From: Blastobasis lacticolella | Taxonomy: Eukaryota; Arthropoda; Insecta; Lepidoptera; Blastobasidae | DNA: 64,000 bases | Direction of reading: 5' to 3' | Assembly: GCA_905147135.1 (NCBI GenBank) | Contig: LR990044.1 | Location: forward strand, 8,684,122-8,748,121 | Shown here: positions 1 to 11,600 of the stretch, piece by piece | Numbering within the stretch: the first letter of the stretch is position 1 | Layout: each line of letters begins with the position of its first letter | Translations under genes and position numbers: made by a program | Notes under the pieces: generated by a model | The model's database searches: none | Seen by the model: the letters and a program-made list of their open reading frames with translations, nothing else | What the model was told of the DNA's origin: nothing

Positions 1-2205
1 GTAGAAAATGTTATGCATTATTTTATTCGGACGTGCTCAAAATGGCAACACTGAGGTTTGCGTCTATAAAAGCAAGTGCAACGTTGTATTTGGTTCACCC
101 CGTCCCTACGGGGTGTCGCATCCGATGAAACCTGAAAAGCCCTTCCGGCTACAGGTGCTCCCAGGGGGTGTTTATACGTATGCGCCTAGGTCCCTTTTTT
201 GGCGAGTTGTGTATAACCAGTCCGGCCGGGCGGCTGGTACTCATGAGAGTTCACCTCCTCCCTCCCAGCCGCTATACCGGAGGGTGCCCATTTCCTTTGC
301 GATGGGCGCAAAAAAAATGTATTTGGTTCCTTAATTATTCTGGTGTTTATAGAATAAACAACAGTTGTTCTATAAGTTAATTATATTTTTATTCCATTTA
401 ATTATATTTTTATTCAATACACAAAGTATAACTTCTGAGTTTTAATTATCATTCAACACTACATACCTAAACTTTGCCAGCTACTGTTTCGGAATCAGAG
501 GAATGGAGACACAAAATCCTGTGACTGATATAGCGTTGGATCGATGGTGACTTTGAAAAATTGTTTCCCGATTACAGTGATCTGCAGAGTACCCACCCAT
601 CCTCCTAAGCGGAGTGGATGGAAAATGGATCCCTCTGGTGGAAACGGTAAATAAATTCATATGAGTGCACAATTTTATTATGATTCGCAAGATAACCTAC
701 TTTTGATTTTTGAACGTATAGAATACAGAAGTAAATAAAGGCGAGTATTTATAAATTTTTAATTAATCTACTAGAAGAGTTTCGTTTTTGTTCGATCGTT
801 TTTAATCTGGAACTACCAGTTGATCGAAAAATTATTTTTGTGCTTGATAGCCCAATTCTTGACAAGTATTATATGATTTATCCCGATATTCAATCTAGTT
901 CCCGCGGGAACGGGAGATAACCGAATTTTACGCGGACGACGTTGCGGACAGAAATCTAATATCTTCCAGTTATCCGCACAAGCCGCTTTGGATCGACCTT
1001 TGTAATGCGTACGGCTTATCATTATAATCTAGACGACTTTAATGCTAGAGTGAATTGACTGTTCCTATACAGGCAGCCCTCTTCGGCCGCATCGTTACTT
1101 ACCAATAGGTGAGAAGCCGTCAAATGCCTGTCTAGAATAATATCATTATCATCATCATATATTTAAGAGTATGACTTTTGTCGGTGGAGCAATCGCTACT
1201 CTTCTCTCCTGTCTGCCAACTTCTTCATCTCTTTATAATCTTGTTCATATCTTTCAAATAATATAAAAAATAAAAATAAAATGGTGCAGTGTTAGTGCAC
1301 GAAATCGATACACCCGGGCTTTTGACGACACTGTCACGTTGCCTGGGGCAAATAAAACAAAAAAAAACTACTTAATCCACTAAATCATTGTGTTTCGAGT
1401 GATTCAGCTCAATTAAAACCAGAATCACTAAGCAAATGAGCTTATCAGTGTTCATCCACAGAAGGAAGGGGATTCACGGTCGGCAAGGTCGGGTCGTGTC
1501 TTCCTGTTTTTTTCTGAGTATTTTTTGCTCTGCTAGTATACATGTGCGGCGACCGCCCGGAAGTTGTGTATAGAATATACTTCGAGTTATATTTTTTTAG
1601 TAGACCGGATCATTGTTTCTTGTTGTGAAAACTGGACAAGTGCAATAATGTCTGGGCACTTAAGTTTTGAATTTAAACTTAATACTACTTAATTTACATA
1701 ATAACAATGTGATACCAGTAAAGATCTTGCTACTCAGTGACTGAAATGATTCAACGAATAAATGGATTCGGAGAGAGGTGAGGTGTTATCAAAAATTGGT
1801 GAAACAGCGGATTATACATAATTTTAACAAAATGTGTCACGCCACTGAGTATACGTTGTTGAGAGACTAGACCTTGTAAGAAGATTGTTGACAAAACTGC
1901 TATAAAAAGCTGTTAACAGCACCATCATGTATCTATCACCCTCAGGCGTAAAACGATAAATTTCTCGATATCCCTAAATCGAATAGTAGTGCAATAAACG
2001 ATAAACGAATTTATTGCGTATCATAACATCGAGACGTAACCTTGACTAGATTGCGTGAGGAAATGAACTGCGGGGTGAGCAAGGAGCTCACAGTTTTATT
2101 GGAGAACGCACGTAATTTTATTATAACCTAATAAACTTAAATATTTCATAATAAGGAAGTTATTTCAAAGAGGTCATGTTATTGTATCAGTTTCTCTATA
2201 AAACA
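1..2205. other. Intergenic DNA, no recognisable gene
   Basis: Mostly AT-rich sequence with no credible coding frame. Bases 60-320 are more GC-rich and hold two short overlapping open frames that resemble nothing I know; they may be repeat-derived. Bases 1005-1135 are a LINE tail, listed separately. I see no RNA gene or clear promoter. Confidence 0.5.
1005..1135 (+). mobile_element. 3' tail fragment of the 8.7-12.2 kb LINE family
   Basis: The segment matches, in plus orientation, the last codons and 3' end of the LINE at 8682-12230. It keeps the 'gcgtacggct' and 'cttcggccgcatcgttactt' blocks and a 'caaatgcctgtc' ending. The part in between is eroded by substitutions and small deletions, so no frame survives. 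It is one of at least six dispersed tails of this family in the window. Confidence 0.75.
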
Positions 2206-2209
2206 ATAA

Positions 2210-2520
2210 GATCAGAAATGAAGATCCGTATTGAACAGAATCGTGAAACTGAAGTGGCACCGTCAATATGCAGGATGTATAGCTAGCAGAACCGATGGCC
2301 GATGATGCGTAAAGGTTCTCGAGTGGCGACCCCATACCGACAAACACAGCTTAGGACGGCCCATACGAGGTGGACGGGCGACCTTGTAAAAGTCTTGGGA
2401 CTCGGATAGATGCCCAGGTCGCACAAAGTTAATCAGTGTGGAAGGCCTGGCGCGAGGATATGTTCATGTGTGTTGTGTATTACACAAGAATTAATAAAGA
2501 TTTATTTATTTAACTGTGGA
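2210..2520 (+). pseudogene. Non-LTR retrotransposon RT C-terminal relic
   Basis: Translated on the plus strand in broken frames, the segment reads like the C-terminal tail of an RTE-like reverse transcriptase. A KLKWHRQYAG-like stretch is followed by a basic 'RRTDGRW...KVLEWRP' type stretch and a 'GRP..RWTGDLVKVLG' type stretch. The 79-codon frame at 2410-2649 is only its end plus flanking DNA. Several stops and frameshifts show it is dead. The clade is assigned from pattern recognition only. Confidence 0.6.
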
Positions 2521-2739
2521 CGTCCTATTGCTAAGATGGTGATGATGATTACGTCATCAACAACCCATAATTGCTCCACCTTTCTAAAACCTTTGGGACC
2601 CAGAATCCACCACCCTGGCCTATTGTGGGTTGTTGTATGTCATACATAATTTTTAAATGTTGGCGTCAATATCCCGGTTGTGTACTCTTCGAACATATAG
2701 GTTAGAATATGTATACATGTGAGACACACTACATGCTAC
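2521..2739. other. Short intergenic segment with inverted CAACAACCCA motif
   Basis: An inverted pair, 'caacaaccca' near 2558 and 'tgggttgttg' near 2625, could form a stem with a loop of about 57 bases. No coding frame is supported. Confidence 0.35.
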
Positions 2740-3060
2740 ACAGCGTGAATTGTATGTACGAGCATAGAGCATATCAGGAAACGCTGTCTCTTTTTATGTA
2801 AGTATATTGCGGAGGTCCCACTCCCATCTTTTTGGACTTGGAATGTCTGTCTTAATGACATTTGGTGAAGGGATAAGGTTGCCAAGAATGTTGGCGAGCG
2901 AAGATGGAGAAGGTGGAATAGGGTAATTCCCTCCTCGCCGGGTGTTGTGACCAGGGGTCCAAGGGTCCAACAGTAGATCATCGGAAGTAGTATTTACGCC
3001 ATAAAAAGTTGGCAAACTACGGAACTTAGGAACGGTCATCCCCATCTATGTGCGGAAGCT
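2740..3060 (-). repeat. Dispersed repeat, second copy at 61300-61510
   Basis: The reverse complement of this stretch shares a string of blocks with 61300-61510 in the same order: 'ggacccttgg', 'gtcacaacac', 'ccttctccatcttcgct', 'gccaac', and a 'tatttacg..ataaaa' end. The overlapping minus-strand frames here (about 80 codons) are unlikely to be genes. The family is not recognised; it may be a non-autonomous element or a LINE 3' region. Confidence 0.55.
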
Positions 3061-4234
3061 TGCCAACCTTGTGTTCGTGGACTTGTAACGTAAGCATTGT
3101 TGAGTTTCCCTATTGGAGCGATAGATGTCGCTACAACATTATTAGAGGCAAGTCTCCACACAGAGTTGAAGCTTCACGGCGCCATCAGAGAGCTCCAGAG
3201 CCGACGGATCAATGACGGAGGCCGTTCCATCGGCCGCGATAAATCTGGGCCCGCATCCATCGGGGGATCGTTGAGTAATCGCGTGGAAAATCCATTTTTA
3301 TGTCCAAGGATTTTATTCGCTAAAACATTTTCTACTCGATTACACGTGCTACTTTCGGTCGTGATGATCCGGGTGACTGTCTGTGGGTTGCTGTTGCTAC
3401 CCAGTGTAATCTAGCTAACTACTTCGTCGGATTGTCATTTTATGTGGAGTCGAAGGAGGATTCGGTTTCGTTTGTTTGTGTACCTATAGGTTTCGAACTT
3501 GTATGACTTTAAAGCTGTAACAAACCCTGTACTTTTTTTAGGTTAATTGTAGGTAAGTACGTAGCCAGATACCTACCTATTAAATAAAATATTACCTACA
3601 ACAAATATTTACCTACAAAACACGATACACGATATAGGTCTCACCCTAAAACTGATTACCTACTTAAATATATGAGTAGGTATCTACAAAATACAAAGGC
3701 GTTATACGATCAATAATTACGGACGAAGACATCCCCACAAAATAGCCATAAAGGCGTATCTAAAATAGCCAAATCCTTGAAAATACTAACAACAACTACC
3801 TCCACAACCCCGATCGAAGCAGGCATTAAATTTCGTGACAAAGGATTACATCTCCGAACTATTATGAGACACGTCGGCCCTTATCCGTTATGGCGTGGCC
3901 ATAAATAACACGAATGTACAGTATAATGGGCGTTCTGTGACCAATTTGCGTCCGCGTCGTCTATCCGACCTGTGCCTGTGTACAAACAAATGACACACGT
4001 TACACGCGTCTTCGTAATTGGTATTACGCAGAGTTTTCATTTCATAGACGCAGCGATTTTGTTGGCGGGTGACGGACATTGGTTTTTCAAGAATGCAGTG
4101 GCTGCATGATAGTGCTGCTGTGTTGATAGGTAGCGCCAGAAAAAAGCGGAATCATCAGTATTTATCACCCAGGGCTTCGATTCTGGTACGGAAATCGTCT
4201 CAGTTGCAGTAACATTTCAATTGCATCGCATGTC
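3061..4234. other. Intergenic DNA, nothing recognised
   Basis: The longest open frame is 105 codons at 3097-3414 on the plus strand. It has no recognisable domain, and its C-terminal hydrophobic run alone is not evidence of a gene. Base composition shifts to AT-rich after 3420. Confidence 0.4.
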
Positions 4235-4238
4235 AAAC

Positions 4239-4326
4239 GTGTGATTGTTATTCAAATGACAGATATTGAGTTGCAACTTTCATGTGATTGTTATTCAAAT
4301 GACAGATGTTGAGTTGCAACTTTCAT
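4239..4326. repeat. Tandem duplication of a 44-bp unit
   Basis: A unit beginning 'gtgattgttattcaaatgac' and ending 'gcaactttcat' occurs twice in direct succession with one clear base difference (agatat versus agatgt). A simple local tandem duplication with no coding role visible. Confidence 0.85.
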
Positions 4327-4439
4327 GAGTTCGAACTTTTCCACACTTCGTTTTCTGGTACCTCTGGTAACAACTGCATTGCACACCAGAATCGGTACCC
4401 AGAGCAATTAATTTGTAGGCGGCTCTGATCAAACAAACT

Positions 4440-4500
4440 TACGGCCTGCTTGATGGTGAGCAGTCACCGCAGCCTATAGACGTTTCCAATGATATAATAG
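4440..4500 (-). mobile_element. Short LINE 3' tail fragment
   Basis: The stretch 'ggtgagcagtcaccgcagcc' followed by 'tatagacgtttccaatg' is the reverse complement of the tail seen at 36530-36590, where the LINE fragment in intron 3 of copy B ends. A third copy lies at 19745-19940. Only about 60 bases remain. Confidence 0.6.
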
Positions 4501-4836
4501 TATGTAGCTGTAGGCATCATTTATTTAATTTAATAACAGCTGCGCTCGATAATTACTTTTAATTTGGATTTTAGGGCTAAACCTAAATACGACAGTGATT
4601 GGAATATTTCGGATTGCACTGAACATCACAATTTCTGTCATTCCAAGAGACTGGAGTAAAAAGCGTTGCGCTCTTTTGTTTCAATAGTAAACTGTGACTT
4701 ATATTTCAAGGACCATGCTAACTCCCACCCTATGCTACCCCCTTTAGTCCCCACAATGTTAAGCCACAATGATATAAATTTCAAGATAACCTAATAGATA
4801 CTACGTAGTGCAATGCAGATTTCGAAATAAAATTAG

Positions 4837-4985
4837 TCGTGGATAATACTGGACCCTCACCTGGTGGTAAGTAACGATGCGGCCAATGATAGGGCCTGTG
4901 ATACCTATCTAGGAACAGTCTATTCACTCTGGCCTTGAAGGCGTCTACATTATAATGATCAGGGAACACACACACGGTTTTTTAT
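4837..4985 (-). mobile_element. 3' tail fragment of the 8.7-12.2 kb LINE family
   Basis: On the minus strand this encodes a decayed form of the C-terminal motif seen in the intact LINE ([17 protein letters not shown]) and then its 3' untranslated blocks. The 64-codon minus frame at 4781-4975 is this relic and not a gene. Confidence 0.8.
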
Positions 4986-6064
4986 ATTGGCAGGCGTCTA
5001 TAACTTATCCATCCGTGCCGGCTGCACTGAAATTCACGTCACGTGCCCGTCACGTACGCGGCCCGTGATTTAGTGAAACCAAGCGTGGGTAACCGTACGG
5101 ATGGATTATGCCCATAAAATTAACTTTTTACTGTACACAGCTTTGGCATTACGTCCGGGGCGGCCCGTGAGAAATGCCTCCTCTCAACGACTCAGTGACA
5201 GGGGAACAGGTGATTGAAGGCGGTCAGTACACATAACTCTATCAGTCTGATACATTTATTATAGACTGTATGGGCGCCGCAGGTTGTTTTACGTCATCGG
5301 GTACAAAAAAATTCTACTTTGTAGCTAGAGTAAACGTTTAAGCGACCTTTCGCTTTTCAGCCACATTAAAGTTATGAAGTTTAAATTGAAGTTTCAAGCA
5401 GCATTCTTACACCAGCATTTATGCCAAATTGAAAGCGTGGCAATTATGCCAAAGATCTTTATTAATTTGAAATATGCTTTATTCCAGCAGTAGATTTACA
5501 TATTTATAATGTGGGACAATTTTTTAAATGTAATTACGGTAGGCAAACAGGCAAGTGGGCCCCCTGATGGAAACTGGCTACCGTTGCGCTGATTACTGCT
5601 GAATTTATAATTCATAATAAATTACATGGCTACACAGGATACAAAACTGGTTACAGTTAATATATTTTTAACTCAAAGTAAATAGAATAGAAATCATCTT
5701 GAATTAAATCACTTTTTGTACACTAGTTCCACTTTATTATACAATTTTATTAAATTGCAACCGGTTTCGAATTACTCATCTTCAGGCATTTAGAAATCAT
5801 CTTAACAAAACATGGAGAATGGTGTTCGGCGTATGAATACAATTGAGTGTCGATAATATGAGTAATCTCCAGTGTTTGAGTGTACCTTATCTACAAAATC
5901 TAAAATCTACACAACAATTGATATAACTCCAAGGTAACCAAATAATACTATCTAAATAAGTCTTTGTACTATTTGACAATTAAGTAACTCAGTAGATAAA
6001 AATACGTGTGTATGTAAAGTCCTACAACGAGAAGTTCCATAACAACATCATAAACCAACTTTAT
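4986..6064. other. Intergenic DNA with a small repeat fragment
   Basis: No coding frame is supported. Bases 5535-5595 ('ggcaaacaggcaagtgggcc...ctgatggaaa') match the start of the poly(T)-led repeat also found at 20764, 41124 and 54999. The rest is AT-rich and unremarkable. Confidence 0.5.
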
Positions 6065-6300
6065 CTATTTGATACCATATTTTATAATGTTTGTACTTTG
6101 GAATTTCCCATTAGTCATCATCACAGCCCGTAACAGTCCACTGCAGGACTTAGGGCCTCTCCCACGAAAGGGGAGGTTATTGCCATAATGTCCACGCTTG
6201 GCAGGCGGGTTGGAGATCGCAGTGTTTAAATATAACAATGGAAAATGCTGTTGCCCATTTTCCAGACTACGGACCCTCTTGATCTTTTGCCTCGAAAACA
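6065..6300 (-). mobile_element. LINE 3' region, related copy at 54600-54790
   Basis: The reverse complement shares long blocks with 54660-54780, including 'gcgatctccaacccgcctgcc', an 'aagcgtgg' block and a 'cctttcgtgggagaggcc' block. The ending 'agtcctgcagtggactgtta' resembles the 3' end of a LINE family common in Lepidoptera. The 78-codon minus frame over it is incidental. Confidence 0.65.
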
Positions 6301-6394
6301 TTAGTCACGACACCCATGAGTGTAAGGGGTTGGTGCTATTCTACTCTGCCGGACACCACACGGCCAATTCCCATTAGTATTTGAACAAAATTTG

Positions 6395-6720
6395 AGCGTC
6401 TGTGGCCTAATGGCTAGTGGGTCCGACTTCTAAGCTAGAGGTACCGAGTACGATACCCGGTGCTGCCATGATACATGGCGAACATGGCCCAGGTACCAAT
6501 GACTTTTCAGGTATGTAATACCTATGGGCGTAACGGTGAAGGGGAAAAAATTGTGACGAAACCGCACATTCAGGCTGTTTCAGGATCACTGATGGTGGTC
6601 TGATGGCAGTCGCTCTACCGTAATTAATTACCAGATTTGCGAAATCCTGGATCTTGGGCAAGGCGGACCGCGGGCCCTCGCGCACGTTGTTAACTTGCAC
6701 ATAGCCTCATAGCTCCCTGT
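6395..6720 (+). mobile_element. tRNA-derived SINE
   Basis: The head contains 'tggcctaatggctagtgggt', matching a tRNA A-box region, and about 40 bases on 'gagtacgatacccgg', a diverged B-box. The body (gtcgctctac.gtaa, atcctggatc, aaggcggaccgcgggccctcg) matches 47150-47290, 53565-53865 and, reversed, 50155-50315. This is a SINE and not a functional tRNA: the cloverleaf is not intact and a long non-tRNA body follows. Confidence 0.75.
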
Positions 6721-7929
6721 CGATAACGAGGGGTGCGATAATAGAACGTGGCTGTGGGCGTCATGGCAAATACGTTCATTGGAACAAACACGAGGTGAAA
6801 TCCTTCCGCAGACTCAGCGGCTCAACGATATCGTCGACAATTTTCAGAGCGCATTTTTGGATCGAGTCACAAGGGCCAAGCTGAAGCAAGGGCAATGCCG
6901 GTGACTACATCTATGAAATACCCGAAAGCAAGTTATCAACATTTTTAGAAGTCACGATAGACTTAAAATATTTTACTGCGAAACGGGAAACAAAGCTTAA
7001 TACACATGGACATAACAAATGTATAGGTAGGTAGGAGGTATTTGTAAAAATCTTTGGTTTTACAACAATATTTTAAGATTCGAGGGAAACGAAGCAGTTA
7101 CAGTAGAAAACAGCGAACTTGCAATCGATTACCCCGGCTATAACTACCTACTCCCAATAGGTATACATATCTATACTCCCAATAAAATACCTCAAGGTAC
7201 CCACTGCGACCAATCAATCATCACGGCTCCGCTGAGCATTGAAGTAAACACCTGCCGAGGTTCTGCCTTGGGCTGTCGAATTTATTTCAGAATCACAACC
7301 GTTTCTTGGTTGCGAATGTGCTGATATAGTATGGAGTGGGTATGTGTTTGAATCAGATAGATATGTGGAGTTTGTTGAGAAAGAGAAAATATACGTATCG
7401 GAAACCAACTTAAAAATACAACAATTCATTTTGCTATTAATACAGTGAGGCATTTGTAAAAATAATACAGGTGAATGGAGGTCAGATAAATATTATAAAA
7501 CGTAAAACAAAACATAGGTAGGTTATAAAGAAAAACAGAGAACTAATCTTACTAGAACCTAGGTATTTATTGAATATTCGGTAAATCGTTACAATGTTTA
7601 ACTTATATTTAAGTGTCTCAGGGTCCCTAGCGAAAGACTGTGGTTTATTAATAATGTAATAATTACTGCAAGAACATTGACCGATGTTTAGAACACGCTG
7701 GAAAGTTTGAAATCTGTTTATTTTAAGAATAGTTCAGTTTTTGATCTTGTAATATGCTACGAGCCAACGGCTAACGAAGACCAGGCTAAGGCGAGGAGAA
7801 ATGGTAGGAAAGCGAACCCTGGCAGGAACCCGTGATTGACCGTTCGGATGATGAGTTCATCAGTGAGTAATTGAAGCTAATGTATAGGAATTAACAGTAC
7901 TTTATCTTTTTTTATATATTAGATAAGAC
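6721..7929. other. Intergenic DNA, nothing recognised
   Basis: No supported gene. A 79-codon minus frame (7214-7453) has no domain features. A GC-richer stretch near 7755-7850 reads through a short basic open frame but is too short to interpret. Confidence 0.4.
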
Positions 7930-8090
7930 AGGCATTCATCTTGCCATGGTAAGTGACGATGCGGCCGAAGATGGAACATGCCCGTCTTGAAACAGCCTAT
8001 TCACTATAGCCTTGAAGACGTTCAGATTATATTGATCAGGTAACACACTTGCAGGCAACGTGTTCCATTCCATGAGCCGTACGCATTATT
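7930..8090 (-). mobile_element. 3' tail fragment of the 8.7-12.2 kb LINE family
   Basis: Nearly collinear with the tail of the intact LINE 0.8 kb downstream: 'gtgacgatgcggccgaagat', then the 'cccgtcttg.aacagcctattcact' region and 'ttgatcaggtaacacac', all in minus orientation. It is truncated right after the 'gttccattcc' block. Confidence 0.85.
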
Positions 8091-8681
8091 AATTTTATTT
8101 TTTATCGTTTGTGTCGGTAGACTGGTTAATGCCTAAGGGACATACCCGTTGCTAAGCAACAATGATTCCTGGCACAAATCGACCACAAATCTGGTTATGG
8201 TGAAGGACAATTATTTTTCGAGTCATTCCAAGCCCAACAGCGTACAACAAATTTTTCACTATTACCAATCAGATAGTCCATCCCTGTACCAACGTCCCTA
8301 TTTACCGAAATTTCTATATGGTTTTAAGACTTTCGTGGTTATTCACTACACTTTCACTACACATATTATCGGGTTTGTTACCACGGTTAAATATCGAGGT
8401 AAAAACGATACTAATCCTGATAACAAACCCTAAATTATGTAAAATTTCTATAGCTACCATGCCTTATACTTCCACACGTGAACTGTGTGGTATGCGAGCG
8501 CTTTACTGGGTACGCACTCCGAGCGAGGAGCAATTTGGGAAATTAAATTTGAAACTCCGTAGTACAGCACGAGTTCCTAATTACGATCCTTTGATGTGTA
8601 AAGCACACACGAGCGCTGAGCGTTTTATAGATATTTGCATTACTTACACAGATTTGGGGAAAACTGACAAAAGGATGCATA
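8091..8681. other. Intergenic DNA next to the LINE poly(A) end
   Basis: Two overlapping plus-strand frames (8149-8433 and 8318-8755) cover this stretch. The second runs through the LINE poly(T) tract into the LINE tail and so cannot be a normal gene. No domain or splice pattern is recognisable. Confidence 0.45.
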
Positions 8682-11600
8682 AATTTTTTTTTTTTTTTTT
8701 TTTTTATGACAAACAAGTCGGGCATTTGACCGCCATCTCACCTGTTGGTAAGTGACGATGCGGCCGAAGATGAAGCATGCCCGTCTTGGAACAGCCTATT
8801 CACTCTAGCCTTAAAGGCATCCAGATTATATTGATCAGGGAACACACCCGCAGGCAAAGCGTTCCATTCCTTAGCCGTACGCATTAAAAAGGTCGAGCCA
8901 AAGCGGTTCGTGCGGATGGCTGGAAGATCCACGACATAAGGATGAAGCGCTCGCCCGGATCGCGTTTCCCGATGGCGGAAAGGGGCCGGCGGAATGAGGT
9001 CGTGCAGCTGCTTCGCACACTCTCCGAAATGTAATCTGTAGAAGACCGACAGACGCGCAACCCTCCGCCGATGTTCGAGGCTCTGCAGCCTAGCCTTAAT
9101 CAACCGCGGGTCACAAATTATCTTCTTTGCACGTTTTTCCACCGAATCCAAAGCCGCCAGTTGATATTTAGCTGATCCATCCCAAAGGTGGCAGCAGTAC
9201 TCCATGCAGGACCGCACTTGTGCTTGATATAACTGAAGCAACTGCCTAGAAGTGAAGTACCGCCTAACCTTCGAGAGGATACCAAGTTTTTTTGCTGCAG
9301 TCTTTGCCTTGGATTCGATGTACTGACCGAAGTTGAGATTTGAAGATAACTCAACACCAAGAAGCTGTAGGTTGTCGGTAATTTCCACAGGAACATCCCG
9401 AAAAGTTGGAGTAAGATGGAATGGACTCCTTTTGGCGGAAAACAAACACGCCTGAGTTTTGGTTGCGTTGAACGCCACCAGATTGGCATCGCCCCAATCA
9501 GAAACTGCCTTGAGAGCTATGTCCAAACGATCAACCATGGCCTCTCGACAAGACTGAATATCGTCCCTGTTGGCTTTTGCCTCTGACAGATATCTATCCG
9601 TTACCGTGCTGTCATCTGCATACCCAAAGGTACCTGGTACAAGCAGATTGTTAATATGCAGCAGGAATAAAGTCGCGGACAGTACAGATCCCTGAGGAAC
9701 TCCCGCGTCAATAGCCTGGAGATTAGACGAGTAGCCATCGATAACTACACGGATTGAACGTTCACTCAAAAAATCTGATATCCAGGTGCAAAAGCCAACA
9801 GGAATACCAAATGAAGGAAGCTTGCTTAGAAGGCAAGCATGCCAAACCCTGTCAAAGGCCTTAGAAATATCAAGAGACACAGCAAGAGCCTCGCCATGTC
9901 TCTCAATGGCCTCACTCCATAATTGTGTGGCATACACCAGAAGGTCCCCAGTAGACCGACCACGGCGGAATCCGTACTGGTGATCGCTGAGGAGATCGTT
10001 ACCTTCAAGATGCGCAAGGAGTTTATTGTTCAGCGCACGTTCCATAATCTTACAGAGTATGGAAGTGACCGAAATAGGGCGGTAATTGGAAGGGTTGGCA
10101 CGGCTGCCCTTTTTTGGCACGGGCTGCACATTGGCAAGCTTCCACGACTTAGGTACAATACCAGTCTCAAGTGAGAGGCGATACAGGCGCGTGAGAGCAG
10201 GAGACAGCTCGGGGGCACAACTACGCAGGACTATTGCCGGTATACCATCTGGTCCACTAGCCTTGTTCACGTCCAGACTCCGCAGGATTTTCAATATCTC
10301 TTTCTGATGTATTCGCACCTCTGCCATAGCGCAGTCAGCACGGGGTGAGATAGGTGGTGTTTTTCCTGCAGTATCTAAACGCGAATTCGCCGCGAAAAGA
10401 GAAACAAGCAAATTTGCTTTCTCTTCAGCAGCATGGGCCAATGTTCCGTCTGGTTTTAGCAACGGAGGCAACGAAGACTGGCTGAAATTTGATTCGACCG
10501 CTTTTGCCAAAGACCAAAACGCCTTACTCCCAGGAGGGTAAGAGGCCAGTTTGGCGCCAATCCGGCTTATGTGATCGAATCGAGCCCTGCGTAGCGTCCT
10601 TTTGCAAGACTTGGCGGCGAGGTTAAAGGCTCTCTTCAGTTTGCGAGTATCCGGAGACATATGCGCTCGAGCCTCAGCCCAGGCAGAGTATGCCGCCCGC
10701 TTCAGCACTTCAGCGCGACTACACTCAGCACTAAACCATGGACGAGACCTGCCGTTCATCGCTACGTCAGAGTACGGAATAAAGTACTCCATACCCTGTC
10801 GTATAACCGCGGTAACGGCTTCGGCACAATTCGACGGATCGCCCGAAGAGAAGCATGCCTCCCGCCAAGGATAGGACGAAAAGAAGTGGCGCATCTCATC
10901 CCAATCTGCTGACTTGTATCGCCACACCCGTCGGGGGTTGCATGGGGTTTGCTCGGGTGGGGAATAAACGGATACAGATTTCACCAGACAGTGATCGGAT
11001 GTACCCAGCGGTGCAGAAACCGATACTGAGTGCCTGTCTGGATCAGTTGTCAGCAGAAGGTCTAAGCAATTGGCGGTATGGGAGTCAACATCAGGTACCC
11101 TCGTGGCACAGCTTACCAGCTGGGTGAGATCTAGCGACAGAGCTAGTTTACGTGCCTCTCTCCCAGCATGATCCGTCATCTGGTATGGGAAAAGCCACTC
11201 TTGGTGGTGGGCATTGAAATCCCCCAGAATGACTAACTGCGCCGCGGGGTAACGTTCCCTCGCTTCATCCGCCACTTCTACGAGATGGTCACATAAGCGA
11301 GTCGTCTCCTGATCCCCGCTGTGCGATCGGTAAATGCACGCATACAGGAGTTGTTCTTGACCTGTATCCACCAGCAACCATAAAATAGAGAAACTAGACC
11401 CCTCAAAGCTCCTTAGACGCCGAATGCAGATGTCTTCGCGAGCGTAGACACAGACTCCGGCACGAGGTACAAACCTGTGCTCGAGAGTATACCCTGGGTA
11501 GCTGAGGTACGCCGCGTCAGCCGGACATCTGATCTGCGTCTCGGTGAGGAACAGCAGCTGTGGTTGTTCAGTTTCAAGGTGGTAGTGGACTGCATCGAGA

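Noticed and set aside
6407..6475. Possible tRNA gene
   Set aside because: A-box and B-box like words are present but diverged and part of a 320-bp SINE.
8318..8755. 145-codon plus-strand frame
   Set aside because: It runs through the LINE poly(T) tract (giving a poly-Phe run) and into the LINE tail; no domain or splice evidence.
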